From the NCBI GenBank assembly GCA_000467715.1, contig AJFK01000113.1:1-64000 (forward strand): a stretch of DNA of 64,000 bases, read 5' to 3'. The position numbers and the translations under genes are program-made. The notes beneath the pieces were generated by a model, which had not been told where the DNA came from, ran no database searches, and saw only the letters and a list, made by a program, of their open reading frames with translations. The stretch comes from Hysterium pulicare CBS 123377 (lineage: Eukaryota > Ascomycota > Dothideomycetes > Hysteriales > Hysteriaceae). This document shows positions 52,404 through 63,682 of the stretch, piece by piece (position 1 is the first letter of the stretch; each line of letters opens with the position of its first letter).

Positions 52404-54530
52404 CTACGGACTCCTCTGGGGCCAATTCCAGATCTCACTCCACCTCCCATAGCTTAGTTCCACCGGCCCATCAAACCTGCCAAATCTGGGAGGACCAGTT
52501 CCAGGTTCTGGCAGACATAACCATTCTCTAATACATCCAGGCACTTCTTGTCGACTGTGGCTCACACACAAAAGAGCTTGTTGGTCTTGCAGCCCGGACA
52601 CAGTCACTTCACCTTTCTTCGAAATTTCGCTTTCGACAGGATTTGGACCATTATCTTGGTAATGCAGAGTCATGCTCTCACCTCTGCTGAGGAACAACAG
52701 GCACTTGTCTCTCACTAGGTCATCCATACCGCTGAAAGCTTCATCTAGAATAACAATGTCTGGGTTGCGAACCGTTGCTCGAAGGAAGAGTAGGACGCGC
52801 TGAGCGGAGAATGACATTTCTCCGAACATGAAGTTGTTGGCCCACTTAAGGCCCGCTAACCCCACACTCGATGTTTTACCATCATTAAGAAGTGGATTTA
52901 GTTCAGCTTCAAACCAGCGCAAATATGCGTCAACGCGGCCGGTAGCCTCACTTGACAGTTTGGGCTTGGTAACTGGAGTATCTCCCCACGCTGACTCCAA
53001 CGTCCGTCTTACAGTAAGGCTCCTGGGAAAAAGTGCATGAACCTCTGGTGAGGAGTGGCCCATGCGTGACTGAATATCGAAGATTGAAATGCCTGGTACG
53101 CCTGGAGCAGGTAGCCGTGAGCGCTGAAAGATTTGGACAGGAGCAGAGTACGTCTGCGGGTGGTCTGAGGTAATCAATGACAAAAGTGTTGTCTTTCCCG
53201 AACCATTTGCGCCAAAAATACCCCATCGTTGTCCTCTACAGACGTTCCACCATAAGCCGTCTTTCTGTGAGCCATCGGCAACTTGTTGCCAGTCACCCAA
53301 TATAGCATTACTGCCATATTTAATTCGTACGCCCCGCATTTCTACCATGGGGTCACCTATTGGAATTGGAGAACCATCAACCTTCTCATACGCATCTCGA
53401 CTGAGGACAGGCGTAGTCGCTTCGGTCAGCTGCGCATGTTCCCTCGTCATCTCAAAGTCCCCTCGTTCAGATAGATGACGGCCAACCTCCCTTATCTCCA
53501 CTAGCTTTGGGTCAAGCACATGGCACTCGTTCTTGCCGGATTCGCCGACTGTTGGCTCTAATGCTTCGTATTGCTGCTTTAGATACCGGAAGACTTCCGC
53601 TTTCGGTCCTAGAGCGTCGACTTTACCATCCTCGCCAGCGTATACGATGTGAGTTATCCACTCTGGTATGACATCCTGCGGCCTCAATGACAAAACAACA
53701 CGAGGCGCACGGGCTTCCGCAAGTCTCTTGAGAACTTGGGAGATGTGTTTCGACACGAAAGGATCTAGGCCGACTATAGAAGTAAGCGCGTCAGATAGTA
53801 CCATTATATAGCAAGTTAGAGACTCACTAAACGGGGCGTCAAGAAGCAGCATCTCCGGTTTAGTCAACAAAGCTTTTCCGATTCTTGCGCGCCTTGATTG
53901 CCCATTGCTGAGAGTGCTGACAGGCTTATAATAAAGCGGTTCTAATTCGAGATCCTTCACAACTTGAAGCATTACCCTTTCATCCGGACGCCGCTCTTTG
54001 ACATACTCTTCACCAACGTTCAGTCCCGTGATTCCAGTCAGGTACTGCGCCAAGGAGAAGTCTGTTTCTTCCACTCGACTTTCGTACCGGGCGCTGAGAT
54101 AGGCGCCTCCAAATGCTTTCCGCTCTACGTCGAATCCCACATACTCAATAGCCCTTTCTAAGGAACGAGATTTGGGATTCTTCTCGGCGATCTCGTCAGA
54201 ATTGAGATATGGATAAGACCTCGCTGTGGGCGGAAAGCAAAGCAGTTGGCCTCTTAGAATTTGTAGAAATGCAGTTCTGATGATTGATGAAGGGCTAAGA
54301 ACTGCCCAATGTTGATTCGGTGATGAGAACGAAGGTAGAGATAATGTCAAATCGGGAAATAGTGGCGGATTAGGGGAATCATCTTGTCCCCGGGGAGGTT
54401 TGGATGCAGGATGTCTGCGGTAAAATGTGCCATTGGATATTTGTATTATAGGCACGCCGTAGAGTCTATGAATAGCAGTGAAATTCTTGCACTTTGACGC
54501 CTCAAGGAAAAGCGTTGCTGTTCTCCGCAT
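52404..54530 (-). CDS. Soluble twin-ABC ATPase (ModF/CAF16-like), degenerate first site
   Basis: Two exons (53828-54530, 52404-53773) give 690 aa; the 54-nt intron keeps frame if retained, and removal yields LLDAPFIGLDPF. No membrane helices. The first ABC domain has signature LSNGQSRRARIGKALL and Walker B LLLDAPF, but where Walker A should be it reads LSPSSIIRTAFL, lacking the Gly-Lys. The second has intact FGANGSGKTTLL, a drifted signature (MSFSAQRVLLFLRA) and VILDEAFSGMDD. N-terminal RRTATLFLEASKC may be a mitochondrial presequence. Family role is uncharacterised; a transporter is unlikely as there is no permease part. Confidence 0.82.
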   Translation of the reverse strand: MRRTATLFLEASKCKNFTAIHRLYGVPIIQISNGTFYRRHPASKPPRGQDDSPNPPLFPDLTLSLPSFSSPNQHWAVLSPSSIIRTAFLQILRGQLLCFPPTARSYPYLNSDEIAEKNPKSRSLERAIEYVGFDVERKAFGGAYLSARYESRVEETDFSLAQYLTGITGLNVGEEYVKERRPDERVMLQVVKDLELEPLYYKPVSTLSNGQSRRARIGKALLTKPEMLLLDAPFSESLTCYIMVLSDALTSIVGLDPFVSKHISQVLKRLAEARAPRVVLSLRPQDVIPEWITHIVYAGEDGKVDALGPKAEVFRYLKQQYEALEPTVGESGKNECHVLDPKLVEIREVGRHLSERGDFEMTREHAQLTEATTPVLSRDAYEKVDGSPIPIGDPMVEMRGVRIKYGSNAILGDWQQVADGSQKDGLWWNVCRGQRWGIFGANGSGKTTLLSLITSDHPQTYSAPVQIFQRSRLPAPGVPGISIFDIQSRMGHSSPEVHALFPRSLTVRRTLESAWGDTPVTKPKLSSEATGRVDAYLRWFEAELNPLLNDGKTSSVGLAGLKWANNFMFGEMSFSAQRVLLFLRATVRNPDIVILDEAFSGMDDLVRDKCLLFLSRGESMTLHYQDNGPNPVESEISKKGEVTVSGLQDQQALLCVSHSRQEVPGCIREWLCLPEPGTGPPRFGRFDGPVELSYGRWSEIWNWPQRSP

Positions 54531-54776
54531 ATCGAATTGGCATTCCCAATGATGTCCTTCGAATGCAGATATAAATATGATTTGCGCGCATGGGCCTTGG
54601 AGGCTTCCGAAGTCAAGTCAGCGGAGATGAGCTAGCGCCCCCGATGCCACTTTGACATGCATGACGCAGCACTGGACCTCGGCATTCACTTCATGAAGAG
54701 CAATCTATTTCTCCACCGCAGCCGGAGAGCTGATCTCGCAGCAAAGCTTGAATGAGCCTCACAACCATACTCAGCG

Positions 54777-55235
54777 ATGCTTCCAGCATTGCAGCCATCA
54801 CGGCCAAAGGTAGACTTAGTCCGTGTGGACCTTCTTTGTTATTCTCTAATAGCTTTGCAGGTTTCGCAACAAGAGCCACGGCCAAGCTACGTCCACCAGC
54901 AAACACGCTCCATACAGCAGCAGCAACAGCCTGGTAGCTCTCAAACCATTAGTCCCTCGGTGAATCCCACCACCAATATACCTCGAAGTCAGATAGAAGC
55001 CATGCCGCCTTTTACTGCTGGGCATCAGGCGCCCTTTACGCCGATGACGGTTGGGCCTGCGCCAAACGCATACGATAGTGCGGTCAGACACCCTGTATTC
55101 TTTACAACCCAATTGAGAAGACCTCCATTTGCTCTACCGGCAATGGCGAGTCAAGGCTGGAATCCAGTGGCGCATGGATATATTTTGGAGAATAGAAGGA
55201 TAGACCCCGCTGGAACTCCGAGGACGAAACTATGA
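54777..55235 (+). CDS. Small Pro/Gln-rich protein, unknown function
   Basis: Two proposed exons (54777-54809, 54861-55235) give 135 aa; donor GTAGAC and acceptor TTTGCAG join in phase. Unspliced reading is also open and would give 152 aa. The sequence has a Gln run (SIQQQQQPGSSQT), then IPRSQIEAMPPFTAGHQAPF, an aromatic/Pro-rich segment FFTTQLRRPPFALPAMASQG and a basic end. No domain recognised. An alternative frame starting at 54752 encodes only 61 aa and looks poorer. Confidence 0.45.
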   Translation: MLPALQPSRPKVDLVRVDLLCYSLIALQVSQQEPRPSYVHQQTRSIQQQQQPGSSQTISPSVNPTTNIPRSQIEAMPPFTAGHQAPFTPMTVGPAPNAYDSAVRHPVFFTTQLRRPPFALPAMASQGWNPVAHGYILENRRIDPAGTPRTKL

Positions 55236-56352
55236 GCCTTCAATGGAGATGGACGAAGAGCGAAGAAAGCGCCATGTAAACGAATCTCTTAAGTCCAAAA
55301 GAGTGAATCATCTCAGGAGACAATTCAGCATGGAATGGCAAATCCCAATTGCTGATTGAGGGTGCGCGTATTGCGGAGCTTCTTGTTACACATATCTGCA
55401 GTACCCTAAAGGGCCGAGGACTGATTCATCACAAAACCGTGCACAAGTTTCTGTTATCAGAGCTAATATGAGATACACAAGTCTCAAGGCCCCTACCCCT
55501 ATTCTGACACTAAAGTACAAGGGTTATCATGGTTTCCGACGATTGGCAGATGGGCATGTTACCCGCGAAAGTCACTCCTACAACACTATGAATGTTGCAG
55601 TCTATGAGGACTTTTATTACTCACATCTTATGCATTGAGTCGCCTGGACTTCACCTTAGTGCTGCTTTACAACCATCGAACAAGGAGGCAATGCCTGAAA
55701 TATGCCATCGCGTCTCAGTGTAGCAATAGCGCTGTAAGATACAACTTTCTTGGGAGCTTCTTCAAGAAAGCTGCTACATATGATCTTTGCAACAGCGATC
55801 CGTTCGAGTTTGTGCTAGCGGTACTGGGGATGTTGACGTGCCTGTAGAGGGTCCACCATAAGAACCCTCAAGGTAAGTTCAAGCACACTGGCTCTACTGA
55901 GAGGCCGAGAGCATTGATGGGGGCGTTATTGCTACCGTGGTTAGGATTTTCGGCTTAAAAAATATCACGATAAGTTCGAGTCGTTAACAATCGCGGAAAT
56001 GCGAGTTTCTGATGTTGCATCAGACAGGCTTGTACACCTACAATTATGATTACATTTACACTTTACGGGTGTTTGCATCCATACAAGCTCTTGTAGCAAT
56101 TAAGACCCAACTAACAACCTTGGAAGTTTGGAGAGCATGCAAGGGTATTTCTCATCTATTCCTAACTGGTGATGCACCTTTCCAAAAAGATAAGAAGGCG
56201 TTCTTAGCGCCAGTCTGGGCCGCAAGCTGAGATAAATCTTCTTATCAATTATTGTTTGTCTACCTTCGGATTGCTCCTTTACAGTTTTGATTTGAAGACC
56301 GCTCTGCATTCTTCCAAACCCACAAATTGCTACATTAACTGTATGTTTAGCA
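55236..56352. other. Intergenic, nothing recognised
   Basis: About 1.1 kb before the MFS gene. Short frames only, no protein character. Confidence 0.4.
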
Positions 56353-58124
56353 ATGGCAACCCCGCAACCGCTAGCTCTAGTGAGTGGCTTGAATGAGAAA
56401 GTATCATATCTCAAACTGCCCAACAAAGGCCAGCTCGCCATCTTATGTCTAGCACGATTGACCGATCCAATTGCGATACATTCAATCCAGGTAGGTTCAT
56501 GTCTTCTGGGTGTTTAGATGCGTGGCTGACATCGCTAAAAGTCATACATGTTCTATCAAATCAAGTCCTTTGATCCATCTTCTTCAGATGGAATGATCTC
56601 AACTAAAGCGGGTATTCTGGTAGCGGCCAGGACTGCAGCGCAAGTCTTTACTGGTATGCTATGGGGTCGATTATCGGACTCGGATCTCGGAGGAAGAAAA
56701 GGTGTCCTATTTATTGGGCTCACGAGTTCCGGTAAGTTTAGCGGAGCTGATTAGCTATTGAAGAACATTGCTGGTTAACAAATCCTTCCAAGGTATATCG
56801 TGCATTGGGTACGGACTCGCACGTAGTTTTACTGCGGCAATCTTTTGGCAAGTTCTCGCCGGTCTGATGAGCAACAACGTAGCTATCATACGATGCGTCG
56901 TGGCCGAATTGAATCCAGAGAAGAGGTCCGTGACATCAACTAGACACGTAAGTGTTACTGACAATGTTTAGCTACCGGACAAGGGCACTTTTACTCATGC
57001 CTTTAAGTGTCAGTACGGCAAGTTTCTTGGGTCCTCTAATTGGTGGATTGCTTAGTTCCAACTCTAATGATCCATCTTCTCAACCGAAATACCCCTATTT
57101 CTGGCCTAACCTAGTCGTTGCTGTTCTCTATTTAGTTGCTGGCCTCTGTGTTCTGTTGTTCTTGGAGGAAACCTTGGAGAGTCTAAAAGACACCAAGGAG
57201 CATGGGCTTTGGCGTCTTTGGAACAAGATGAGACAGTATACCTCACCGAAACGCCTTGACCATGACTCTCTTACACCAGATGAGGCTGAAAGGGAACCTT
57301 TAATGACAGCTACTGCTCCGCCTTCGGAAGAGACGCCTTTGATAATCAAACCGAAGAGGAAACGGAAACTTCCCTTCCACCGCATCTGGACCTTCAACGT
57401 CATTTGTACTATTCTTTCCCATTTCATCATTGGTGGGCACGTAGGAACCTTCTCAAGCCTATGGGCAATATTCCTAACCGCACCGACCGGGCCGCATCAT
57501 CAGTCACATCCGTTCAAATTCAATGGTGGTCTCGGTATGGCGCCGAGGGACGTCGGGTTTGCATTATCCCTACTAGGTGTTGTTGGAATGTTGCTACAAC
57601 TCTTGTTCTACCCGATGCTTCAGGATCGTTTTGGCACGGTTCAAATCTGGCGAGCAGCCCTCTGCTTCTTTCCTATAGTCTACATATTGGCACCATACCC
57701 TTCGCTTGTCGCATCAGCTTCGCCTTCTAAGAGCCAAACTGCTTTCGTATGGCTCTCGATGTCGGGTATCTTACTCCTCTATATACTTGGCAAAACAGGG
57801 GTGACACCTGCGACCTCTCTTCTCATCAACGATTGCACGCCGCATCCTTCCGCTCGAGGTACTATCCATGCTGCAGGAACCGTGATTGGCCATCTCGGCC
57901 GCTCCATCTTTCCACCTGCAGCCCTAGCGGGGTTTGGCCAGGGGCTCAATATCGGAGTTGTGGGGTTAGGTTTTTGGATTTTGGCTGGGTTAGCCATCTT
58001 GTCTTGTATTGCGAGTCATTGGGTCGTTGAAGGATTGAATGGAAAGGAGATCGTGCTTGAAGATGACGATGAGGAAAGCTTGCACGATGTTGGTGAGCGT
58101 CGCAATGTGCATTTACGGAACTAG
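56353..58124 (+). CDS. Major facilitator superfamily transporter
   Basis: Four exons (56353-56490, 56542-56731, 56793-56925, 56972-58124) give 537 aa. Helix 1 follows LPNKGQLAILCLARLTDPIA; the MFS motif A appears between helices 2 and 3 as GRLSDSDLGGRKG. Helix 4/5 region reads SNNVAIIRCVVAELNPEKR, then RTRALLLMPLSVSTASFLGP. A long cytosolic loop (EREPLMTATAPPSEETPL) separates the halves. The C-terminal half ends with an acidic tail (LEDDDEESLHDVGERR). The family resembles yeast YCR023C-like DHA1 transporters. The substrate is unknown. The third donor is GTCCGT, a weak site, but needed for the conserved NPEKR-SYRTRALLL join. Confidence 0.87.
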
Positions 58125-58711
58125 GTTTCGCCCAACTCGCCCCATTTACGCCGCATTCTAACACGACCCTCCCAAGCCAACGATGGACCAAAATGTGGGG
58201 GGAAATCATGACAAAATGCAGACCCTTCTATTTCATTTAAAGGCCTTCACGTGGTGCCAATTCAGAACTTTGCCCGGAGCTGTTTGTGGGACCGTTTATC
58301 AACTTCTTATACCCATCAGGGCATCACAGCTTTTCTCCCACGTCTTTAAAGGCAGCCTGTTTCCTGGACCAAACTTTACAATTGGAGCAGAAGACTCAAA
58401 ACTGGCATCTCATGGGTGGTTTTAGGATGGTAGTAACGGGGGTGTCACTGGGTGGTGGTCACTTCTTCCTGACATCTGAATCCTTTGAGCCTTGCGTTTA
58501 GAATGACTGCACGTTATTGGCACAAATTATGGCCTTTCATGAGCGATGCATGAACCCTATGCAGGTACATATTGATTCTCCTCGCATGTCACCTAACTGC
58601 ACAAGGCTGAAAGATAAGCGCCGAACTTTCTCGCCCTCAGCCTTGGCCCCGATAACCTCGCATCGCCGCATACCATAGCCACACTGCCAGCTCGCCATCC
58701 AACTATCGATC
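58125..58711. other. Intergenic MFS to CAX gene
   Basis: About 590 bp, same-strand spacing; promoter of the exchanger expected. Nothing else seen. Confidence 0.4.
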
Positions 58712-60582
58712 ATGCGTAAGCGTATCTTCGAATTCAATTCTTTTGCAGCTGACAATTGAGCAGATGCAATTCGTGCCAAGGCACGAAGGCAAGCTTGGAC
58801 GTTCGACGATAATACTCCTAACTACAACCCTTTTGCGAGGACGAGGTCTAGAGAGCCTACTTCTACCGATGTAGAGTACCAAATCCGTCGAACACATTCG
58901 GCGCCGAGTATTGGCCCTGTGGTTGAAGATCAAGAGGCAGATAATAGGTGAACAGTGCAAGAATTTACTTCACCCTATAATGCTGACACTGCCCCAATCT
59001 AGTCCCGTACTTGCGCATGAGGTGCCAAATGATCCGGATGTTATTCTTCCCGAGCATATACCAAGTTCAGGTTCCGTAAAGGAGTCGGCGGTTATATCTG
59101 ATGAACCATCTGAATACCAGTCGCACACGGGGATGCGCAAAAGAATGAAATTCGCGGAAGTGTTTCGGAAGAACACCGAAGAAGATGTCGAATTGGATCC
59201 TGAGAAACCCTCGAAGAGCGAAAGACAAAAAGTATCATTGAAAAGATGTATACCCTTTAGCATGCAGTTGAAAGCGGTCTTTTTTGGATCTTATATCAAC
59301 TTGCTTCTACCATTCATACCTGCTGGATTTGCAGTTTATTATGTACATAGCACCCCGGCCACAACTTTCTGTGTGAACTTTCTAGCTATCATCCCATCCT
59401 CCGCAATGTTAAGCTACTCCACAGCAGAAATCGCCATCCGAGGAGGTGATAAGTTCGGGGCGCTTATGAATATGACATTCAAGTAAGGGTCCCAAATCCG
59501 AGGAAGTTGTAACATACTTACTAGATGGTTTCAAAGCAATGCAGTCCAGCTCATAACCTCTATCTTCCTGCTGAAAAGTCGCCAAATTAGCATTTTAAAA
59601 TTTTCGCTTCTCGGCAGCATATTGTCCAACTTGCTTCTAACCACTGGCCTCGGTTTCCTTTTCGGGGGCATCAACCGGATTGAACAATACTTCAGTGCTC
59701 GAGTGGCACAGACTATTAGCATGTTGCTTCTTCTGGCAGTCATGGGCTTAGTCATACCAACTGCTGCTTACCTCATGACAAATACGGCACCAGAGGGCAT
59801 TCTTGCTCAATCGAGAGGCACGTCTGTTGTTATACTGGTATCCTATGGACTATGGCTTCTTTTCTCCATCAAGACGAATCGGACACTGTTCGTAGAGCCT
59901 CCTAAGCCAGGCTTAAAGAGAAGCTCCACGAAGATAATGCCTGGGGGAGCATCAAAAGGTGTCGCACTAATAGGAGCTGGATCAGCAGCAGCAGTAGGAG
60001 GAAGTGCTAATCAATATAGGACCTTCCACGAAGAGGATGAGGATGAAGATGATGAAATCCAAGAACCGCAACTTATGACTTGGGCCGCCCTTACTTTGTT
60101 AATTACTTCGACGGTTCTTATTGCCTTCAACACCCAGTTTACCACCGACAGCATTCAAGGTCTTCTCAATCACGCCAATCTGTCGCAAGCGTTCCTTGGA
60201 CTCGTCCTCTTGCCCCTCCTCAGCATCGACCCTACTTGTATTACCGTGGCCTGTCAAGACAAAATGGATATGAGTATCGCCCTCACTCTTGAGAGATGCA
60301 TGCAAACTTCGCTCATGATAGTTCCGCTCGTGGTTATACTAGGCTGGTGCATGGGCATAGACATGGACTTACAATTTGACGGGCTTGCTATTGCTGCTTT
60401 GTTTGCCTCGATCATCATCGTCACATACGTCGTGCAGGAAGGGAAGTCAAATTGGTATGGCCATACTCAGAATGCAATGGCCATAAGCACTCTGTCTTAC
60501 TTACGGTTTCTACAGGCTTACGGGAGCTCTCTTAATCAAGATCTTCATCATCATTTCTCTTGCAGCGTACTACAGTCGCTAA
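58712..60582 (+). CDS. Vacuolar-type Ca2+/H+ exchanger (CAX family)
   Basis: Five exons (58712-58715, 58764-58947, 59003-59482, 59537-60454, 60516-60582) give 550 aa. The proposed first exon holds only ATG plus one base. The cytosolic N-terminus (RRQAWTFDDNTPNYNPFART) precedes about 11 helices. The first CAX repeat spans a splice: GALMNMTFNNAVQLI, then LGSILSNLLLTTGLGFLFGG. An acidic loop (HEEDEDEDDEIQEPQ) separates the halves, as in the family. The second repeat (FLGLVLLPLLSIDPTCITVA) shows SIDPT where GNAAEH is usual, so it has drifted. The last splice restores KSNWLTGALLIKIFIIISLA; without it the frame ends in an unlikely tail. Confidence 0.87.
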
Positions 60583-61373
60583 ATCCGCGACATTCCCATC
60601 CTATTCCGCCGCTAGTCCAAACCTACAAAGGGGGCTCAATGCTTCCCCTCCGTTCTTCTACCTCTATCGAAATGCGAAACAAAGGTCACGACATCCACAA
60701 GCTCTTAGGAGCAAAACTATATGCGCCCGATTGACGAGTTGCCGTTCCTAAAGGTAATTCACAGCCGGTAGAACAACCCGCGGTGCTTTCAAAACTTGAC
60801 AAGCCCCGCTATTACTTTTAATTCCTAGTCTACGTAAATCATTTGGACTCCGTGGAATCATTCAAAGTCAATTTCCTTACCAAGACGGGTCCGGAAGATG
60901 GCGTAGTACCCATGATTTGTGAAAGCGCGGAAAACGTTCAGGATTGAAGAGGCCATCACTTATTTCGTCAACATGAATGGTAGAAACTTCTGAGGATGAG
61001 AGAACAGAGAGATACTTGCATGAGAATGTGTCTTTGAGTGGCTACATTCTGTGGACTCGGACATCTTGTTGGGCCAGAGTCTGAGGTTGAGAAATTGAAA
61101 GCTTCATCGTAATTCCAAGACGCTATACACAACTTCTACTAATGTTCAAATCTGACAAGCGAGACCCTACCCTCGTGGACCCCTTCTCTTATACCAATAC
61201 TCGTGGTCCATTCTTCAAACACTCAATGCAATCTTACATCTTAATACATCTCTGCTTACCCAAACCGCTACACCTCCAACAATCGCGCTTCTGCCACGCC
61301 CATTTCTCTCATCCTTACCGTAGCGCTCTATGTCGATCATCTTCGTCCGCGCTGCATGATTTTCAGGCAGAAA
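60583..61373. other. Convergent intergenic region
   Basis: About 790 bp. An open frame from 61142 has no protein character. Nothing recognised. Confidence 0.4.
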
Positions 61374-62630
61374 TCATGGTAGAAATCCAGCTGGAATGCC
61401 CGGGTTCGGACGATTGAGTATCTTACATCGAACACAGTGGTTCCCCGGACACCAATGCTCGGTATTCATTTCTTCCAATTCATTATTAGAAGTGGATTTG
61501 CAGATCGGTGAAGTAGCTCCAGATGACATACTGGGCGTCGGCGGAGGAGTGAGGAGAGAGATGCCTCCGGTTCGGTATGAGGAACGTTCAAACTCTTCAG
61601 CGATTGAACCTGGGCTTCTGTAGCCTGAGTAACCGTGCCTATCGTTGTCCGTACAGTCAATTCTCACACCACCATCGTAACCTCCGGTTTCGGATCCTGT
61701 GTCACCGTAGTCCGAGGGTTCGTGGAGGGACTCTGAATCTGCGAATTCGGTGTCAGAAACGCCTTCAACGAGAGCAATCAGTTCGTCATCAAGTGATTCC
61801 GCACATGCCGATGAGTCGTCGGATGGCGGGTATATCGAACCCCGATAACAGGAGTCAGCTTGGCTCATATCATCATCGCTTGAGTCGTCACTACTCTCAG
61901 GTGCGTAGCTAGACGATGAATGCTCGTCGTCACTAGACAACCTCTCCCCGTTGACCGTATCAATCTCATTCGAAAACCATCCGTGTTTCCGGTTTCCCTC
62001 AACCATGAGAGGATGCTCAGAAAATTCCGCATCCGGAGTAGGTGTTGCGAAGCTATGGTATCGACCATGGCCCGAAGGACGGTGTGCCAGACGGCTTTTC
62101 CTGCCATTGCTGTATTCGAGACTACAGTCACTCAGAAATCTTCTTCGCCGCTGCCGTGGAGTATTCTCCTTTTTCGCGATGGACTTCAAGGCAAGATGTA
62201 TGGCGTGCTCGAAGTCATCGTCCGAGAAGGTCCCTGTAGCCAATTTGGAAGGTGGGGATGTCGTCGAGTTAAAAACTTTGACTGTTCCTTCTGAAGAGTT
62301 ATCTGAAGCATCGTCCTTGTCCGGAACATAGTCAGGACGTTGTACTTGCTGAACTCCTTCGAGTCTCGTCCTCTTACTAATTGGTTCGGGTGCAAAGTCG
62401 ATTGGCCTCTTTGTCGGGGACGTCGAGAACGGATGTGATGATGCTACAGACACGGTGGAAGATGGGGGTGTGGGCAGATCAGGACAACTGGGGCAAGGCC
62501 GGCTGATCAAACCGTATTCTTTCCCAAGGTCACAGTCGAGACCGATTTTAGCATCGCTACACCAAGTGATGTAGCGTTCGCTGTGGCCGGATTCTCCACA
62601 CGCGTAGTAGAATTGAGAAGTGAAGCACAT
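61374..62630 (-). CDS. Unknown protein with N- and C-terminal Cys motifs
   Basis: 418 aa from the ATG at 62630; the frame continues to 62975 but the upstream part is low in protein character. The start MCFTSQFYYACGESGHSERY and WCSDAKIGLDCDLG plus RPCPSCPDLPTPP give a C...C-H...C...C...CxxC pattern that could bind metal. The middle is long, Ser/Asp-rich and probably disordered (SSSYAPESSDDSSDDDMSQ), with short basic motifs (RQRRRRFLSD). The end HWCPGNHCVRCKILNRP holds a CX4CX2C group. I do not recognise it; similar N-termini occur in uncharacterised ascomycete proteins. Confidence 0.65.
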   Translation of the reverse strand: MCFTSQFYYACGESGHSERYITWCSDAKIGLDCDLGKEYGLISRPCPSCPDLPTPPSSTVSVASSHPFSTSPTKRPIDFAPEPISKRTRLEGVQQVQRPDYVPDKDDASDNSSEGTVKVFNSTTSPPSKLATGTFSDDDFEHAIHLALKSIAKKENTPRQRRRRFLSDCSLEYSNGRKSRLAHRPSGHGRYHSFATPTPDAEFSEHPLMVEGNRKHGWFSNEIDTVNGERLSSDDEHSSSSYAPESSDDSSDDDMSQADSCYRGSIYPPSDDSSACAESLDDELIALVEGVSDTEFADSESLHEPSDYGDTGSETGGYDGGVRIDCTDNDRHGYSGYRSPGSIAEEFERSSYRTGGISLLTPPPTPSMSSGATSPICKSTSNNELEEMNTEHWCPGNHCVRCKILNRPNPGIPAGFLP

Positions 62631-63682
62631 GACTGCTGAGCTGAGGTGTGAGTACGAGATGAGTCGTAGTTGGCCGACAGGATTGATATTTGGATGTGTA
62701 CAGGACGTATTGGTGGCGTAGAGGGTGTTTGGTTTAGATAGCGAGGCTTGTTGTATGGAGCGGATGATGCGGCTTGAAGTGGAATAGTGAATGTTATATA
62801 GATGTCTGTAGCGATGGGTTGATGGCACGATGGATGACGAAGGATAGAAAGATGAAGAGAGTAAATACCTGCGTAGTAGTAGAAAGGCCTGAGGGAAGGC
62901 ACGGTCGTGACGAAGAGGGAAGCAGACGAGGAGCCCAAGACAGCTAGGTAACCATTCAAAAGTAGAGCTTCCCATTTAAAAACAAATCGTTAAAGACGAA
63001 ACCTGTTCAGTCAGTAGGATGAAAGATGTCAACCCCTTCGTATGCGGAGTAGATGAACGTGTGGAAATTTGACTAATAACTGTCCGTAAACTAGTCATGC
63101 TAGATACAGCTACGCTTTCCAGATCTTCTCCAGCTGAACTATTCATGGGAAATGTCGTAGTGTATGTACATACTAAACCATGCCTAAAACCCAGCCGTTT
63201 CCTAAACAAAAGGGGAGTCTATACAGTCATTGCCTCATCAATATCTTGTGAGAACAGAACACCGTGTCTGCACTGAACGGAATATGCCAATTCCAGATGG
63301 AGGTAATGATGAGAATACAAGTAGGGTAAAATGCCGTAACAGTAAACAAAGCAAGTTCGCTGAACACTGCTGAACTTGAAAGCTGGTGAAGAAATGAAGG
63401 AAGGAGGCTCGCTCTCAGGAAAGTAATTAGAGTTATTGGATATCCGATCGCTTGAACGAATGCATACTCGCTCCATGCTCGCTTCGACGCTTTAGTACAA
63501 ACAAGACGAAGAAACGAAATGCATATCTGTATGTTGGAAAAGCTTCCACTGTAGAAATGCCAATGCTAACTATATCCAAATGGGAAGAATAGTCTCGTGA
63601 TCGCTCGTTAAGGTCGTATCAAAGTCCATACAAATCCCAATAATACAATACGTTGCAGTGGAGAAGAGGCGAGGATCTGAAA
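62631..63682. other. Intergenic, nothing recognised
   Basis: About 1.05 kb upstream of the Cys-motif gene and downstream of the fragment at the window end. It holds the former gene's promoter and 5' UTR at most. Confidence 0.4.

Noticed and set aside
60455-60734. Unspliced C-terminus of the Ca2+/H+ exchanger
   Set aside because: The open reading gives a His/Pro-rich tail foreign to the family; a good intron at 60455-60515 restores the last membrane helix.
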